64,000 nt of DNA. It comes from Mycetocola miduiensis. Lineage in GTDB: Bacteria; Actinomycetota; Actinomycetes; Actinomycetales; Microbacteriaceae. The notes below the pieces were generated by a model. The model was not told the origin of the DNA. It did no database searches and worked only from the letters and a program-made list of their open reading frames with translations. The translations under genes and the position numbers were made by a program. The number at the start of each line of letters is the position of its first letter. The stretch's first letter is position 1. The stretch covers positions 62,001 through 126,000 of the forward strand of contig NZ_FOVM01000007.1 in NCBI RefSeq assembly GCF_900115155.1, in the 5' to 3' direction. Of the stretch, positions 18,017-26,661 are shown piece by piece.

Positions 18017-18382
18017 TCAGGACGGGAGCTCGTCAACGACACCGATGAAGCGACTGCCGATGCCGTCAACTTCCGTGCGAACGCGCCCGGGTTGGGGCTC
18101 AGGCAGTTCGTCCGAACCGTGGTGTTCGCAACTCAGGTAGGCGAATTCAGGCCACCACTTCTTGGGACGCACGGATTCTGTGAATCCGCAGATGTCACAG
18201 GTCAGTTGCACCCACACCGGCTTCTTGCCGGTGCGATTCGCCCGCGATTGAGCGAGCCAGGCTGGCGGGTTTTCGTTCAGCTCCGAAACCTCCTCGACGG
18301 AGAGTCGCCCGGGGATGCCGTGGCGCACGGCCATTTCCAGCGGAATGTCCAGGCGGAGGGCGGCTTCTCGTCGAGTAATCAT
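18017..18382 (-). CDS. Conserved hypothetical protein with Cys/His cluster
   Basis: Translation from the ATG at 18382 gives 121 residues. The N-terminus (MITRREAALRLDIPLEMA) looks like a small DNA-binding or AbrB-like helix pair, and the middle holds CDICGF followed by CEHH, a possible zinc-binding set. The conserved core reads PPAWLAQSRANRTGKKPVWV. I do not recognise a characterised family. A TACGAT box lies eight bases before the ATG, so leaderless translation is possible; a longer start at 18502 has no support. Confidence 0.6.
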   Translation of the reverse strand: MITRREAALRLDIPLEMAVRHGIPGRLSVEEVSELNENPPAWLAQSRANRTGKKPVWVQLTCDICGFTESVRPKKWWPEFAYLSCEHHGSDELPEPQPGRVRTEVDGIGSRFIGVVDELPS

Positions 18383-18531
18383 CTCGATCAATCGTAAGCG
18401 ATGCGCCTGGAAGCGGCCGCTAAGTCTAATAACCGGGGCTGCGGCCGGTCTAGTGCTTTCCGGCAGGAAGGCGACAGGCGGAGAGTCGAAGCCGGTCGGC
18501 ATCCGTCGTCCATGAGATTGGGGAGGGCACC

Positions 18532-19545
18532 ATGTATTTCCACGTGCAACAGCTGATTCACGAGATTACCCAGGACGAGCCGGACCCGGCGGCCGCGAAC
18601 GCACTACAAGAGGGGCTTGGTGGTCAGTTCGGTGAGATGCGCACGATGATGCAGTATCTGTTCCAGGCCATGAACTTTCGGGGCCCGGCGGGCAAACCGT
18701 ATCGGGATCTCCTGCAGGGCATCGGGACCGAGGAGATCAGCCACGTTGAGCTGATCGGGACGACGATCTCCCGGTTGCTAGACGGGTCACCCAGGTACCA
18801 GGGCAAACCGGAAGATCCGCTGGACAAGCCGGGATCCGACGGAGCAACGCCGCTGAACATCGCGCTCGACACGGGCAACATCCACCACTATCTCGTCGCG
18901 GCTCAGGGAGCCCTGCCGGTCGACGCGGCCGGAAACCCCTGGCTCGGCAGCTATGTCTACAACTCCGGCAATCTCGTGCTTGACCTGCTTTACAACCTCA
19001 TGCTCGAGTCGACCGGTCGGCTGCAGAAGTGCCGGATCTACGAGATGACCGACAACAAGACCGCGCGATCGACGATTTCGTACCTCATCGTGAGGGATCA
19101 GGCCCACGAAAACGCGTACGCGAAAGCGCTCGAGAGCCTCGGGGTGAAGTGGAACACCGTCCTGCCGATTCCGAAGACCAACGCCGAGAAGTTCCCTGAG
19201 GTGAAGAAACTCCTCGACCTGGGCCTGCAGAGCAAGCAGTACACGTTCGACCTGACCGGGCATTCCGAGGCGGGCAAGATCTTCCAGGGCATGTCCCCAT
19301 CGAACGACGGCACCACGCTGGATGCCAGCGAGCAGGCGCCAGCAGGCGCGCCGCTGACGATCGCACCTGAGCGGTTCGAAGAATTCTCACCAGGCCTCGA
19401 TCCCGAGCTGCTCGCGCTCATCCAGGCGACGGCCGACATGGAACTTGCCGACGTGGATGCCATGTTCGGGCCCGTGAAATCCGGCGTCGTCTCGTCGGTG
19501 GATGCGGCATCGACCGGCGCCAAGGGCGAGAAGACATCTCAGTGA
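18532..19545 (+). CDS. Manganese catalase
   Basis: Non-haem catalase that dismutates hydrogen peroxide at a dimanganese centre. The 337-residue protein begins MYFHVQQLIHEI and has the four-helix-bundle ligand segments: E35 in GQFGEMRTMMQY, E67/E68 and H71 in GTEEISHVEL, and the later ESTGRLQKCRIYEM and RDQAHENAYAKAL stretches. The C-terminal tail of about 40 residues is variable. A GGGGAGGG site precedes the ATG. It lies in a flexible region that also holds a Mn2+-riboswitch-controlled TerC gene. Confidence 0.92.
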   Translation: MYFHVQQLIHEITQDEPDPAAANALQEGLGGQFGEMRTMMQYLFQAMNFRGPAGKPYRDLLQGIGTEEISHVELIGTTISRLLDGSPRYQGKPEDPLDKPGSDGATPLNIALDTGNIHHYLVAAQGALPVDAAGNPWLGSYVYNSGNLVLDLLYNLMLESTGRLQKCRIYEMTDNKTARSTISYLIVRDQAHENAYAKALESLGVKWNTVLPIPKTNAEKFPEVKKLLDLGLQSKQYTFDLTGHSEAGKIFQGMSPSNDGTTLDASEQAPAGAPLTIAPERFEEFSPGLDPELLALIQATADMELADVDAMFGPVKSGVVSSVDAASTGAKGEKTSQ

Positions 19546-19560
19546 ACCGGATGCCGCGGG

Positions 19561-19755
19561 TCATCGGCCGGTGCCGGCGACCCGCGGCGCCTCCGCACCA
19601 TCACGGTCGTTCGACAGGCGTCCGCCGATAATCATCCGGTCCGGGTGAGGACCGTCCCCCGAACCGGGCGCAAGCTTCAGTTCACTCCCACGATGTGAAC
19701 GGAACACCACCATGGATCCCATCGGCACGGCCACGCTGTCCGGACTGTTCATCGC
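19561..19755 (-). CDS. Possible small hypothetical protein
   Basis: A 64-codon frame between the catalase and MFS genes reads MNSPDSVAVPMGSMVVFRSH and ends APRVAGTGR. It has ordinary amino-acid composition but no clear ribosome site and no recognised family. It is offered only as a candidate. Confidence 0.3.
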   Translation of the reverse strand, partial: AMNSPDSVAVPMGSMVVFRSHRGSELKLAPGSGDGPHPDRMIIGGRLSNDRDGAEAPRVAGTGR

Positions 19756-19783
19756 CTGGCACGCCGGCGTTCGGTAGGGCCCG

Positions 19784-21199
19784 GTGTCACCGCCAACCGA
19801 CGTGCGAACTACCGCCGCCACCGGATGGACGTTGGCGCCGCTCGCGCTCGCGCAGTTCATCTGTTCGTTCGCCGGTTCGAACATGAACGTCATGCTCAAC
19901 GACATGAGCCACGATCTCAACACGACCATTCAGGGCATCCAGAGTTCCATCACGCTCTTCCTGCTCGTGATGGCGGCACTGATGATTCCGTTTGGCAAGC
20001 TGACCGTCCAGCTCGGGCGGAAGACCTGCTTCATGCTCGGGCTCGCGGTCTACGGAGTCGGAGCCGTGATCAGCGCGGTGTCACCGGGCCTCGGCGTTCT
20101 CATACTGGGCAACTCGGTTCTGGAGGGTGCAGGGACCGCCCTGCTCATCCCGCCGGTCTACATCCTCGTCACGATGTACTGGACGGGTCTGGCCGAGCGG
20201 GTTCGCGTGTTCGGGATCGTCAGCGCTGCCGGCGGAGTCGGCGCTGCGACGGGTCCCCTGATCGGCGGATGGATCACCGACACGCTCAGCTGGCGAGCAG
20301 CCTTCTTGTTCCAGTCGCTGATTATCGTGATCATCCTGATTTTCGCCGCGCGCTTGAAGGATCCGCTCCCCCGCGAACCGGGTCGGCCCTTTGACGTGAT
20401 CGGTGCCGTCCTCTCGGCACTCGGGCTGATCCTGTTCGTGATCGGCATCCTTGCCCTCGACAACAATGTCTTCCTGTCGTTCGGCCTGATGGTGGCCGGC
20501 GCCGGTGTCATCACTGTGTTCTTCTGGTGGGTGCGCCGCCTGCAACGGAAGGGCCGGGAGCCGTTGCTCTCGACCGCGCTCTTCCACAACCGCGTCTCGA
20601 ACCTGGGGCTGGTGACGCAGAACTTCCAATGGTTGCTGCTGATGGGGGTCTCCATGCTGGTGGCGAGCCTTCTGCAGGCGGTCCGCGGCTACAACGCGAT
20701 CGAGACCGGGGTCATCTTCAGCGCCACGACCGTCGGAATCCTGGTGTCGTCGCTGTCGGTCAGCAGGTTGGTCCGTCGGTTCGCACAGCGTTCGCTGATC
20801 ATGGCGGGGTTCCTCATCACGGCCATCGGCCTGGTTCTCCTTCTCATCGTTGCAGCGGTACCAGGCGCCTGGGCGTTCGCACCCGGCCTGCTGGCGGTCG
20901 GGTTGGGGCTCGGGCTCACGCTCACCCCCAGCGTCAACGTGGTGCAGTCCGCCTTCCCCGAGGATGAGCAAAGCGAGATCTCCGGGCTCTCGCGCAGCAT
21001 CTCGAACCTCGGCTCGAGTTTCGGAACGGCGATCGTCCAAACGCTCCTCGTCTTGCGCGCGGACGCATCGGCAGACGGCTATCTGTTTGCGATGGTGCCG
21101 CTCATGGTGGTCACCGTCGCGGGAATCGTCGTCGCAAGTTTGCTGCCCGGCCGCTCGAAGGCGCCAGGCCGCACAGCGGCCGCCGCGAATCAACGTTGA
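19784..21199 (+). CDS. MFS transporter, DHA2-like drug exporter
   Basis: The 471-residue membrane protein has about 14 predicted helices. It carries the MFS motif region GKLTVQLGRKTCF between helices 2 and 3 and an antiporter-type segment GVGAATGPLIGGWI in helix 5, both typical of the DHA2 drug:H+ antiporter family. The GTG start at 19784 gives the expected short cytoplasmic N-terminus. The damaged GH15 gene follows 18 bases downstream in the same direction. Substrate unknown. Confidence 0.85.
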   Translation: MSPPTDVRTTAATGWTLAPLALAQFICSFAGSNMNVMLNDMSHDLNTTIQGIQSSITLFLLVMAALMIPFGKLTVQLGRKTCFMLGLAVYGVGAVISAVSPGLGVLILGNSVLEGAGTALLIPPVYILVTMYWTGLAERVRVFGIVSAAGGVGAATGPLIGGWITDTLSWRAAFLFQSLIIVIILIFAARLKDPLPREPGRPFDVIGAVLSALGLILFVIGILALDNNVFLSFGLMVAGAGVITVFFWWVRRLQRKGREPLLSTALFHNRVSNLGLVTQNFQWLLLMGVSMLVASLLQAVRGYNAIETGVIFSATTVGILVSSLSVSRLVRRFAQRSLIMAGFLITAIGLVLLLIVAAVPGAWAFAPGLLAVGLGLGLTLTPSVNVVQSAFPEDEQSEISGLSRSISNLGSSFGTAIVQTLLVLRADASADGYLFAMVPLMVVTVAGIVVASLLPGRSKAPGRTAAAANQR

Positions 21200-21217
21200 A
21201 AAAGAAGGATCACCGTC

Positions 21218-22201
21218 ATGAACGAATACCCCCCGATCGCGGAGCACGGCCTGATCGGCGACTTGAAAACGTCGGCGCTCGTGTCGACGGATGGCACGAT
21301 CGACTGGTTCTGTAGTCCCCGCTTCGACTCACCCAGCATCTTCGCCTCACTCCTCGACCACGCAAAGGGCGGCTATTTTCGAGCGCACCCGCACGATGAC
21401 GCGTACGAGAAGAAGCAGCTCTACTTCCCGGACACCGCGATTCTCATCACCCGGTTCCTCACCGAGCAAGGAGTGGGCGAGGTCATCGACTTCATGCCGG
21501 TGAGTTCAGACGCTGCGGACGAGCGTCATCGCCTCGTGCGGGTCCTGCGCTGCGTCCGCGGAACTTTCCACTTCGACATCGAAATCGCACCGCGTTTCGA
21601 CTATGGGCGGTTATCGCACGAGTTGACTCTGAACGAGGCGGGCGCGGCGTACACGGCGGGCGATTCGACGTTGACGCTCAGCCCGATCCTGGACAGCGAT
21701 GACGAACGCCTTGCGACATGGAAGACCGACGACGAGAACGATCTTCATATCTCGCTTCCCCTCGTCGAAGGGCAGATGCGCGAACCCGTGCTCGACGCAT
21801 CCCTCCTGAAAATGGCGCAGGTGGGCTTCGTGTCGCCCCACGACCCGATGTGGCAAGACACCCTCACCGCGATCGCATCAGAACTCGTGTCGGACCGCCT
21901 CGTCTACCGGTACGACCCGAGCGCCTCGCCCGACGGGCTCCGTGGTTCGGAGGGGACATTCTCGCTCTGCACTTTCCTGTATGTCGACGCACTCGCCCGT
22001 TCCGACCGACTCAATGAGGCTCGTGTGATCTTCGAGAAGATGCTCACCTATGCCAACCACCTGGGCCTCTTCTCGGAGGAGATCGCGCTGACCGGCGAGC
22101 AGCTTGGAAACTTCCCGCAGGCGTTCACCCACCTGGCACTGATCGACGCAGCCATCACCCTCAACGAGCGGCTGGATGCCGCGCGGGCACGGCGTCGGTG
22201 A
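21218..22201 (+). pseudogene. GH15 glycoside hydrolase with internal deletion
   Basis: The 327-residue product begins like GH15 glucoamylase/trehalase-type enzymes (EHGLIGDLKTSALVSTDG, then WFCSPRFDSPS) and ends like them (QVGFVSPHDP, GLFSEEIALTGEQLGNFPQA), but jumps from one to the other near residue 185. The intact paralogue at 49834-51780 is 648 residues, so about 270 residues of the catalytic (alpha/alpha)6 barrel, including the RNWDYRYVWLRDA motif region, are missing in frame. A hydrolytic function is not expected. Start and ribosome site (AAGAAGGA) are intact, so a truncated protein may still be made. Confidence 0.85.
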
Positions 22202-22349
22202 CCTCGCTCGCTTCGCTCGTCGGACGGATGCCCAGCCGCCCGGCACGTTCCGCCTCGGTCAGCTTCGCACCATGGCTTCAGCTTCATCAGCCGCGCTAGG
22301 CGTCGTGGTGGCCTCCTGGGCAAGGATGTGTGCGACATCGCGAGCGCTG

Positions 22350-22856
22350 CCGCATAGTGAGGATCGTCCAAGAGGTCGGCAACTGGCGGTCGAGGAGCGA
22401 CCAAGTCGAACGACGGACTGGTCATGACCAGGACCTTGGTGCATCGGTCGAACAACTCGAATACGTCGTGCAGCGGCGGCTGTCCGTAGCTTGCCACCAC
22501 GGCGTTGAGTCGTGGCAGGGTACGGCCCAGGAGCCACGAAACGGTCTTCGGGGCCAGCATGTCCCTCGTCCGGCGAAGTACCCCCGGGCCTGGTGACCAG
22601 CCGCTCCCCATCAGGGGCAGGCCCGGCGTCGGCCGCAGGTGGATCTGTGCAAGCAAAGCGGCGGTTGTAAGGCCGGTCGACCGGGCCCCGATCAGAATTC
22701 CCGGCAAGCCATCCGCCAGGACGGCATCCACAGGGAACTCGCGAATGGTCGCCACCACTCGGCGGCGAGACCGATAGCCGGCGGGACGGTCCCTCCGCCG
22801 TCGATCACCGCCAACAGGAACCGGGCACTGCTCTGCCCCAGATGTTCAGCCATCAT
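22350..22856 (-). pseudogene. Glycosyltransferase pseudogene (MGT/UGT type)
   Basis: The minus strand starts with a normal GT-B N-terminus (MAEHLGQSSARFLLAVIDGG, then GTVPPAIGLAAE), then shifts frame at about 22760 into VDAVLADGLPGILIGARSTG and continues to ELFDRCTKVLVMTSPSFDL before losing similarity. The usual segment between these parts (about 60 residues) and the whole C-terminal nucleotide-sugar domain are missing. It is a doubly deleted, frame-shifted remnant of a macrolide/flavonoid-type glycosyltransferase. Confidence 0.65.
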
Positions 22857-23105
22857 CGCCCGGCGCACGACAGATCACGTGTGGCGCGCTGAGTGTCAGC
22901 AACTCGTCGACCATGACCATCTCCTCACTGATCGGCGTCGGCCCACGTGAGATCATCCTCGGCTGCGAGAACTGTAACGAGCTTGTCCCTTGGAGGATAC
23001 GGGGCGCTGCCCGTACCGGTACCCCGGTGGCCGAGCGATCGACAATATCCACGGCTCTACCGCCTGCGCCGGTAGAATTCTGACTACTCGGCGGGAGGGA
23101 ACCCA

Positions 23106-23537
23106 ATGGCCGGTGAACGCACCTACCCCGTGCTGCCATGCGCGGACCTGGACGATGCACTCTCGTTCTACGTCGCGCTTGGGTTCACCGTCAGCTTCCA
23201 GCAGCGCCGTCCTTATCCCTGCGCGGTCGTGGAGTTGGACGACATCGCGATCCATTTGTTCGCCTTGGAAGGCTTCGATCCGGCGACCTCGTACGGTAGC
23301 GCCATCATCACCGTCGCAGAGCCCGGTGAGCGCCACGACGCGTTCAGGGCGGGGCTGCGGGAACGCTTTGGCAAGGTTCCGGTTAAGGGCATCCCGCGCC
23401 TGCTCCCCCCGCGGCGCAAGGCAGGCACCGCGACCGGGTTCTCGGTTGTGGACGTTGGCGGTAACTGGCTCCGTTTCTATAAGGAGGGCTCGTCCGAGGA
23501 CGAGGCGACGGAACGACGATCCGGCTGGGGCGAGTGA
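23106..23537 (+). CDS. VOC family (bleomycin-resistance-like) protein
   Basis: The 143-residue protein begins with YPVLPCADLDDALSFYVALG, the first beta-alpha-beta module of glyoxalase/bleomycin-resistance proteins, and ends with FSVVDVGGNWLRFYKEG, the second. Such proteins bind or modify small hydrophobic compounds. The stop overlaps the next frame as GTGA. The following 88 codons look like the helical C-terminal part seen in longer homologues, so this may be the front half of a gene split by a frameshift. Confidence 0.75.
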   Translation: MAGERTYPVLPCADLDDALSFYVALGFTVSFQQRRPYPCAVVELDDIAIHLFALEGFDPATSYGSAIITVAEPGERHDAFRAGLRERFGKVPVKGIPRLLPPRRKAGTATGFSVVDVGGNWLRFYKEGSSEDEATERRSGWGE

Positions 23538-23800
23538 TCGACGTCGCCGCACGACAAGGGGATTCTCGCGGTGACGACGCCCAAGCGATCGCGGTCCTCG
23601 ACGCAGGACTCATCCGCTATCCCGACGCGCCGCCGATCGACGTGTTCGAGGCGCTGCTCTACCGCGCGGAACTCAAAGTGCGTACCGGAGCGGACCCAGC
23701 CTCCGACCTCGCCGCCGCGAAGGCACTGCTGACCGAGAATCAACTCGGCGCAGAGGCAAATCGAGCGATGACGGAAGCAGCTGAGGCAGCGCGTTCATAG
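23534..23800 (+). CDS. TPR-like C-terminal module, possibly split from VOC gene
   Basis: An 88-codon frame starts with GTG overlapping the upstream stop (VIDVAARQGDSRGDDAQAIA) and forms an Ala-rich helical repeat (VFEALLYRAELKVRTG, then DPASDLAAAKALL). It resembles a TPR-like tail. It is either a coupled small protein or the 3' half of the VOC gene displaced by one frameshift near 23520-23535. Confidence 0.6.
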   Translation: MIDVAARQGDSRGDDAQAIAVLDAGLIRYPDAPPIDVFEALLYRAELKVRTGADPASDLAAAKALLTENQLGAEANRAMTEAAEAARS

Positions 23801-23829
23801 CGGCTGCCCTCGTCATAGCATGGTGTGAT

Positions 23830-24048
23830 ATGCCGAACGCTGAAGTTCTGGTGCTACACGGCTCACCGGGCTCGGGGAAGAGCACCCTCGCTCGCGCCTT
23901 GTTTGAGCAGCTGCGTGTCGCTGACCAGTCGGTGGCGGTAATCGATCCGGCTCAACAACGGCCGTGGGTGGCCGACCGCAATAGACGGCTGAGTCATGTC
24001 AGCGGAGCGTCGGCAGCATCGCTGGAAGTCACGTTTTGGTCGCCCTGA
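23830..24048 (+). pseudogene. Truncated P-loop ATPase/kinase stub
   Basis: The frame begins MPNAEVLVLHGSPGSGKSTL, a perfect Walker A loop, and continues to ADQSVAVIDP, then loses family resemblance and ends inside the 3' end of the convergent hemolysin gene. Only about 40 native residues remain of a small zeta-toxin- or AAA-type nucleotide-binding protein. Confidence 0.65.
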
Positions 24049-25325
24049 TCATCACCTTCGGCCACCAGCGGCGTGATTCGCACTCCGGCGATGCGCCGGC
24101 GCTCCAGCGCGGTGACCTGGATTGTGGCCCCTGGTACGTCGACGGCATCACCGACCACCGCGAGTCGCCCGAGATGCTCCGTGATGAATCCGGCGATCGT
24201 GTCGGAAGATCCCCGGGGAATGGCCAGTCCCGTCAGCTCCTCGAAGTCTTGCAGGTTCAGCCGGCCGTCCACGACGCCGCCTGCCACAGTGGGCTCGATG
24301 GCGGTGTCGTATTCGTCGAAGATCTCCCCGACCACCTCCTCGAGCAGGTCTTCGAGCGTGATGATCCCGTCAGTGCCGCCGTGTTCGTCCACGACGACTG
24401 CGATGTGATGCCCGTCGGCACGCATCCGAGTCAGAGTCGGAAGGACGCGCGCGGTGGACGGCAGATAGGGAATGGCACGGGCGATCCGTTGAAGGGACCG
24501 CTCGGGGTCTTCTGCGGCTGTCTCGAAGAGGTCGCGGACGTGGACGAACCCGGTGATGTCATCGATCGACTTGTCGACGACCGGATAACGGGAGAACGGC
24601 AGCTCGCGAACTTGCACGATTGTCTCGGCGAGGGTCGCAGTTTCGTCGAGGGCGACGACCTCGGGGCGCGGTCTCATGACCTCGCTGATCTGCCGTCCAC
24701 GCAGGGACAATACGTCGTCGAGGATCCGTCGCTCATCATCGGGCAACCCCTGGTGCGTTGCCACGATGTCACGGACCTCCTCGTCGCTCATCTCGTCGGC
24801 AGTCTTGTGCGGGTCGCCGCCCAAGAGGCGCACGAGGGCGTTAGTCGAGACGGACAGCAGCCAGATAACGGGGCGCATGACGATTGCGAATCCGTCGAGC
24901 ACCGGAGCGACGGCGTATGCGAACTGGGCGTTGCGTTGGATGGCGAGGCGCTTCGGCACGAGCTCGCCGAGCACCAGCGAGAGGTAGGCGATGATCAGCG
25001 TCAGCACGAGTGTCGCCAGCGTGAGCGCGAGTTCGTCCGATGCGCCCCACATTACGAATAGCGGGGCGACAGAAGGCGCGATCGACGTGGCCCCGTAGGC
25101 GGCCGAAGCGAAGCCGGCGACGGTCACGCCGATCTGCACCGCGGAGAGGAAGGTGTTGGGGTTGCGCGCGAGGCTAGCGACCTTCGCACCCCGGCGACCA
25201 CGCGCGGCGATCGCGTTGATCTGACTCTCGCGCAGGGTCACCAGAGCCATCTCGGTCGCAGCGAAGACGCCGCCTACCAGGACGAACACAATGACGAGGG
25301 CGATGTTCCAGAGGAGGCCGCTCAT
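23994..25325 (-). CDS. CNNM/CorC-type hemolysin family membrane protein
   Basis: The 443-residue protein has a DUF21/CNNM membrane domain (residues about 1-175, including GELVPKRLAIQRNA), two CBS domains (about 205-330, with RPRPEVVALDE and VVVDEHGGTDGIITLEDLLEE) and a C-terminal CorC_HlyC transporter-associated domain (about 345-430). Members are implicated in Mg2+ or Co2+ homeostasis; the hemolysin name is historical. It follows the TerC gene on the opposite side of a 49-base gap in the order hemolysin-TerC read leftward, so both metal-related genes sit together on the minus strand. Confidence 0.9.
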   Translation of the reverse strand: MSGLLWNIALVIVFVLVGGVFAATEMALVTLRESQINAIAARGRRGAKVASLARNPNTFLSAVQIGVTVAGFASAAYGATSIAPSVAPLFVMWGASDELALTLATLVLTLIIAYLSLVLGELVPKRLAIQRNAQFAYAVAPVLDGFAIVMRPVIWLLSVSTNALVRLLGGDPHKTADEMSDEEVRDIVATHQGLPDDERRILDDVLSLRGRQISEVMRPRPEVVALDETATLAETIVQVRELPFSRYPVVDKSIDDITGFVHVRDLFETAAEDPERSLQRIARAIPYLPSTARVLPTLTRMRADGHHIAVVVDEHGGTDGIITLEDLLEEVVGEIFDEYDTAIEPTVAGGVVDGRLNLQDFEELTGLAIPRGSSDTIAGFITEHLGRLAVVGDAVDVPGATIQVTALERRRIAGVRITPLVAEGDDQGDQNVTSSDAADAPLT

Positions 25326-25374
25326 CGGCCTGAACTTTCGAGGTCGGAGGCTGACTTAGAACAGCGCTGACACG

Positions 25375-26394
25375 TCAAGAGAGTTCTTTCTGTGTCTCGT
25401 TGGTCGGGTGGAGGAGGTCATCATCGTCGCGGCGGTCGCCACGGGTCTTCAGCAGGCTGGCGGTCGTCGCCACGGCGATCGTTGTGCCGATGAAGACCAG
25501 CGAGAACCAGATGGGGATCTCGGGTGCCCAGAGCATCGGCTCGCCGCCGTTGATGAACGGCAACTCGTTGACGTGCATGGCGTGCAGCACCAGCTTCACA
25601 CCGATGAATGCGAGGATGACTGCGAGCCCCTGCGCGAGGTAAATCAGGCGCTCAAGCACGCCGCCGATGAGGAAGTACAGCTGGCGCAGGCCCATCAGCG
25701 CGAATGCGTTGGCGGTGAAGACGATGTACGCCTCGTCGGTCAGACCGTAGATCGCCGGGATCGAGTCGACGGCGAAGATGACGTCGACGAAGCCGATGGC
25801 GATAATCGTCAGCAGCATCGGGGTGACGAAGCGGCGGCCGTTCTTGCGCACTGTGAGGCGATCTTCGTGGTACTCGTCAGTAACCGCGAGGTGACGCCGA
25901 ACGAAGCCCATAAACCGGCCGTTCGCAGGGTTCGACTCGCCGTGCGCGAAAGCCTGGCGATACGCCAGCACCAGCAGTAGCGCGCCAAAGACGTAGAACA
26001 CCCACGAGAAGTTCGCAATAAGGGTGGCGCCAACGGCAATGAAGATCCCGCGGAGGATCAACGCGATCACAATGCCGATCATCAGCACTTTCTGCTGGTA
26101 GATCTTCGGCACCGCGAAACCCGTCATCACAAGAAGGAAGACGAACAGGTTGTCGATCGACAGCGCCTTCTCGGTCAGATAGCCAGCGAAGTACTCGCCG
26201 CCGTACGTCCATCCCGAAACGACGCCGATCCCGATGCCGAACAGGAGCGCGAGTCCAATATAAAAGGCCGACCAGCGGGCGGATTCGGCGATCGACGGCT
26301 CATGCGGCTTGCGCACGTGCGCGAAGAACTCGTACACGAAGAACGCGATCGTGACAGCAATGGTGATGACCCAGACGAGTGGGGTGATGTTCAA
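25375..26394 (-). CDS. TerC/Alx family membrane protein, probable Mn2+ exporter
   Basis: The 339-residue protein has about nine membrane helices and the acidic TerC signatures EKALSIDNLFVFLLV near residue 75 and FAVDSIPAIYGLT near residue 210. TerC/Alx proteins export manganese in several bacteria. The leader contains a yybP-ykoY riboswitch, the class that senses Mn2+, which supports that role here. A charged C-terminal tail (RGDRRDDDDLLHP) ends the protein. It is encoded next to a CNNM-type metal protein. Confidence 0.92.
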   Translation of the reverse strand: MNITPLVWVITIAVTIAFFVYEFFAHVRKPHEPSIAESARWSAFYIGLALLFGIGIGVVSGWTYGGEYFAGYLTEKALSIDNLFVFLLVMTGFAVPKIYQQKVLMIGIVIALILRGIFIAVGATLIANFSWVFYVFGALLLVLAYRQAFAHGESNPANGRFMGFVRRHLAVTDEYHEDRLTVRKNGRRFVTPMLLTIIAIGFVDVIFAVDSIPAIYGLTDEAYIVFTANAFALMGLRQLYFLIGGVLERLIYLAQGLAVILAFIGVKLVLHAMHVNELPFINGGEPMLWAPEIPIWFSLVFIGTTIAVATTASLLKTRGDRRDDDDLLHPTNETQKELS

Positions 26395-26427
26395 GGGTGG
26401 CTCCGAAGTAGGCGTGACTGATTGACA

Positions 26428-26525
26428 CCAAAGTCTTCTCCATCCCTGCGATGAGGGACCGGTGACCCGGGATGCGAACGCATCCGTAGTGACGAGCCGG
26501 CCGTTTCGGAGTACTCCCCTTGGAG
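26428..26525 (-). promoter_or_regulatory. yybP-ykoY (Mn2+) riboswitch
   Basis: Read on the minus strand, the leader of the TerC gene contains the class hallmarks in order: CCAAGGGGAGTA, a CCGGC stem, CGTCACTACGG, a GGATGC/GCATCC hairpin, and GGAGAAGACTTTGG. The terminal CCAA and TTTGG pair as P1. The order and spacing match the family, whose ligand is Mn2+. Its regulatory mechanism in the 33 bases before the start codon is not evident. Confidence 0.87.
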
Positions 26526-26530
26526 TAGAG

Positions 26531-26536
26531 ATATTA
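26531..26536 (-). promoter_or_regulatory. -10 box TAATAT of riboswitch transcript
   Basis: TAATAT on the minus strand ends five bases before the first paired residues of the riboswitch, so the RNA would start almost exactly at the aptamer. Confidence 0.55.
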
Positions 26537-26661
26537 CGGGAGCCCGGTGAACTGTTCCTGAGAAATCCCCGTATGGCGCGTTGCCGGCGAGCAGCCTGAG
26601 TAGGAGGATCGCGGCTCGATGCTGTGCGCGGTGGGCCCCTAGAGGTAGATGAGGCCGACGG

